NCBI GenBank assembly: GCA_965366365.1
Contig: CBDUEV010000041.1
Location: 1-23,877 of the forward strand
Direction: 5' to 3'
Source: CBDUEV01 sp965366365
GTDB taxonomy: Bacteria > Actinomycetota > Acidimicrobiia > Spongiisociales > JAENVV01
Length of the DNA stretch: 23,877 nucleotides
Part shown: positions 22,503-23,877 of the stretch, piece by piece
Layout of the letters: each line of letters starts with the position of its first letter
How positions within the stretch are numbered: position 1 is the first letter of the stretch
Notes under the pieces: generated by a model
Told to the model about the DNA's origin: nothing
What the model saw: the letters and a program-made list of their open reading frames with translations, nothing else
Database searches by the model: none
Program-made: the position numbers and the translations under genes

Positions 22503-22531
22503 CGTGTGTGGACGAGCGGAATGAGAGAAGG

Positions 22532-23877
22532 ATGCTGATTTCAGATACCCCGCAGTGGGCGGCGCTCCGGCGCCATCAAGCCGAGGTGGCCGACTCCACC
22601 ATTCGAACCTTGATGGAGAGCGACGCCGGCCGATTCGATCGATTCTCCGTGCGGTTCGGCGACCTGCTCATCGACTACTCGAAGCATCGCATCACCCCGA
22701 CCACCATGGATCTGCTCATGGCGCTGGCCGATGCAGCCGGGATCGAGGCGTATCGCGACCGGATGTTTGCGGGGGATCCCATCAACACGACCGAGCGAAG
22801 GGCGGTGCTCCACACGGCGCTTCGCAACCGTTCGGACCGGCCAGTGATGGTGGAGGGAGTCGACGTCATGAGCGACGTCCGGAGAGTTCTCGGCCACATG
22901 CGCGAGTTCTCGGATTCGGTGCGGTCCGGAGCGTGGGTCGGGCACACCGGCGAACGGATCCGTACCGTGGTCAACATCGGTATCGGTGGTTCGGATCTCG
23001 GCCCGGTGATGGTCACCGAGGCCCTCAAATGGGCGAAACATCCCGACCTCGAGTTCCACTTCGTCTCGAACGTGGACGGAACCGACATCGCCCAAGCCCT
23101 GGCCGCCTCCGACCCGGCCACCACCCTCTTCATCGTGGCCTCCAAGACCTTCACGACCCAGGAGACCATGACCAACGCCGCCACGGCCCGAACCTGGCTG
23201 TTGGATCGACTCGGGGACGAGGCAGCGGTGGCGAGACATTTCGTAGCTCTCTCGACCAACGCGGCGGCTGTGGGCGAGTTTGGGATCGATCCGGCCAACA
23301 TGTTCGAGTTCTGGGACTGGGTGGGCGGCCGCTACTCGCTCTGGTCGGCGATTGGGCTCTCGATCGCCCTGGCGGTGGGCATGGACGCCTTCGAGGAACT
23401 CCTGGCCGGAGCGCACGCCATGGACCGGCATTTCGCGGAGACCCCTCTCTCCGAGAACGTTCCCGTGATCATGGCGCTCCTGGGGGTGTGGTACATCGAC
23501 TTCTGGGGTGCGGAGACTCAGGCCATCATCCCCTACGACCAGTACCTCCACCGGTTCGCCGCCTACTTCCAACAGGGCGACATGGAGAGCAACGGCAAAT
23601 CGGTCACCATCGACGGAACGGCGGTGGAGTATCCCACCGGTCCCGTCATCTGGGGAGAACCGGGGACCAACGGCCAGCACGCCTTCTTCCAGCTCCTCCA
23701 CCAAGGCACTCGCCTCGTGCCGGCCGACTTCATCATCCCGGCGCGCAGCCATCACCCCATCGGCCGTCATCACGGCATGCTGGTCGCCAACTACCTCGCC
23801 CAGACCGCTGCTCTGATGCGGGGCAAGACCACCGACGAGGCGCGCCTCGAACTGGCCGCGTCTGGGCTCGAAGGCGA
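22532..23877 (+). CDS. pgi: Glucose-6-phosphate isomerase (3' end cut by window)
   Basis: Interconverts glucose-6-phosphate and fructose-6-phosphate in glycolysis and gluconeogenesis. 448 codons are present; family members are about 545 residues, so about 100 are missing beyond the window. Motifs seen are SGAWVGHTGERIRTVVNIGI (132-151), then IGGSDLGP, sugar-phosphate SKTFTTQET (204-212), signature DWVGGRYSLWSAIG (262-275), signature GDMESNGKSV (349-358) with catalytic Glu352, and GTNGQHAFFQLLHQG with His383. ATG 22532 follows AGAGAAGG directly; GTG 22508, in the same frame, would add eight residues and has no better ribosome site. It starts 29 bases after the permease gene, so may be co-transcribed with it by read-through. 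Confidence 0.95.
   Translation, partial: MLISDTPQWAALRRHQAEVADSTIRTLMESDAGRFDRFSVRFGDLLIDYSKHRITPTTMDLLMALADAAGIEAYRDRMFAGDPINTTERRAVLHTALRNRSDRPVMVEGVDVMSDVRRVLGHMREFSDSVRSGAWVGHTGERIRTVVNIGIGGSDLGPVMVTEALKWAKHPDLEFHFVSNVDGTDIAQALAASDPATTLFIVASKTFTTQETMTNAATARTWLLDRLGDEAAVARHFVALSTNAAAVGEFGIDPANMFEFWDWVGGRYSLWSAIGLSIALAVGMDAFEELLAGAHAMDRHFAETPLSENVPVIMALLGVWYIDFWGAETQAIIPYDQYLHRFAAYFQQGDMESNGKSVTIDGTAVEYPTGPVIWGEPGTNGQHAFFQLLHQGTRLVPADFIIPARSHHPIGRHHGMLVANYLAQTAALMRGKTTDEARLELAASGLEG

Noticed and set aside
22541..23773. 410-codon minus-strand open frame opposite pgi
   Set aside because: Shadow of the isomerase gene, rich in His, Arg, Gly and Val with no motif; pgi signatures on the plus strand are unmistakable.
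1..23877. CRISPR array, IS element or phage/defence island
   Set aside because: No evenly spaced direct repeats, transposase, integrase or terminal inverted repeats were seen; gene content is metabolic, repair and surface related.

Overview
This window is GC-rich bacterial DNA. The best guess is an actinomycete, and within that group something like Acidimicrobiia. The guess rests on strong GC bias at third codon positions, GTG/TTG starts, TANNNT boxes placed as in leaderless actinobacterial promoters, an LPXTG-type wall-anchored protein, and an SLH-type repeat remnant (GC...NDRFCPEDR...VTRAEIAAFLHRA) of the sort I associate with that class. Taxonomy is inferred; the window holds no rRNA or tRNA.

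Layout. 1-3.1 kb: a Glu/Leu-type amino-acid dehydrogenase, a small secreted protein of unknown function, and a secreted ScyD/ScyE-like beta-propeller, each followed by a terminator-like hairpin. 3.1-3.9 kb (minus): a uracil-DNA-glycosylase-superfamily protein. 4.1-7.4 kb (plus): a three-gene operon with 1-nt overlaps (circularly permuted ATP-grasp, alpha-E protein, transglutaminase), a known amidoligase/peptide-modification cassette. 7.5-8.6 kb (minus): four or five very small genes (two coupled membrane peptides, a small soluble protein, a basic coiled-coil/SHOCT-like protein with an odd 5' end). 9.0-10.4 kb (minus): a class II CPD photolyase. 10.5-13.2 kb (plus): a CPA-type cation/proton antiporter with a TrkA-N-like tail, a GNAT acetyltransferase, and a coupled uncharacterised ORF. 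13.2-13.45 kb: a frame-broken SLH-domain remnant. 13.6-14.6 kb: a sortase-substrate surface protein (LPYTG).

14.6-20.0 kb (minus) is the most striking block: acetyl-CoA synthetase, E1-alpha, E1-beta, E2 and a stand-alone acyl carrier protein. Each junction is a 4-nt ATGA or GTGA overlap, so the five genes form one translationally coupled operon. It links acetate activation, 2-oxoacid decarboxylation and an ACP. I infer that the ACP either supplies octanoyl groups for lipoylation of E2 or accepts acyl groups; no E3, LipA or LipB lies in the window.

20.1-23.9 kb (plus): a RimJ-like acetyltransferase, a polar-amino-acid-type ABC transporter (lipoprotein binding protein and permease, with no ATPase gene, separated by two hairpins), and glucose-6-phosphate isomerase cut by the window end.

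I see no CRISPR array, IS element, tRNA or rRNA. I found no clearly novel defence or mobile system. The points most worth a second look are the ACS-PDH-ACP operon, the broken SLH gene, the possible frameshift or leader peptide before the SHOCT-like gene, and the hairpins inside the ABC operon.
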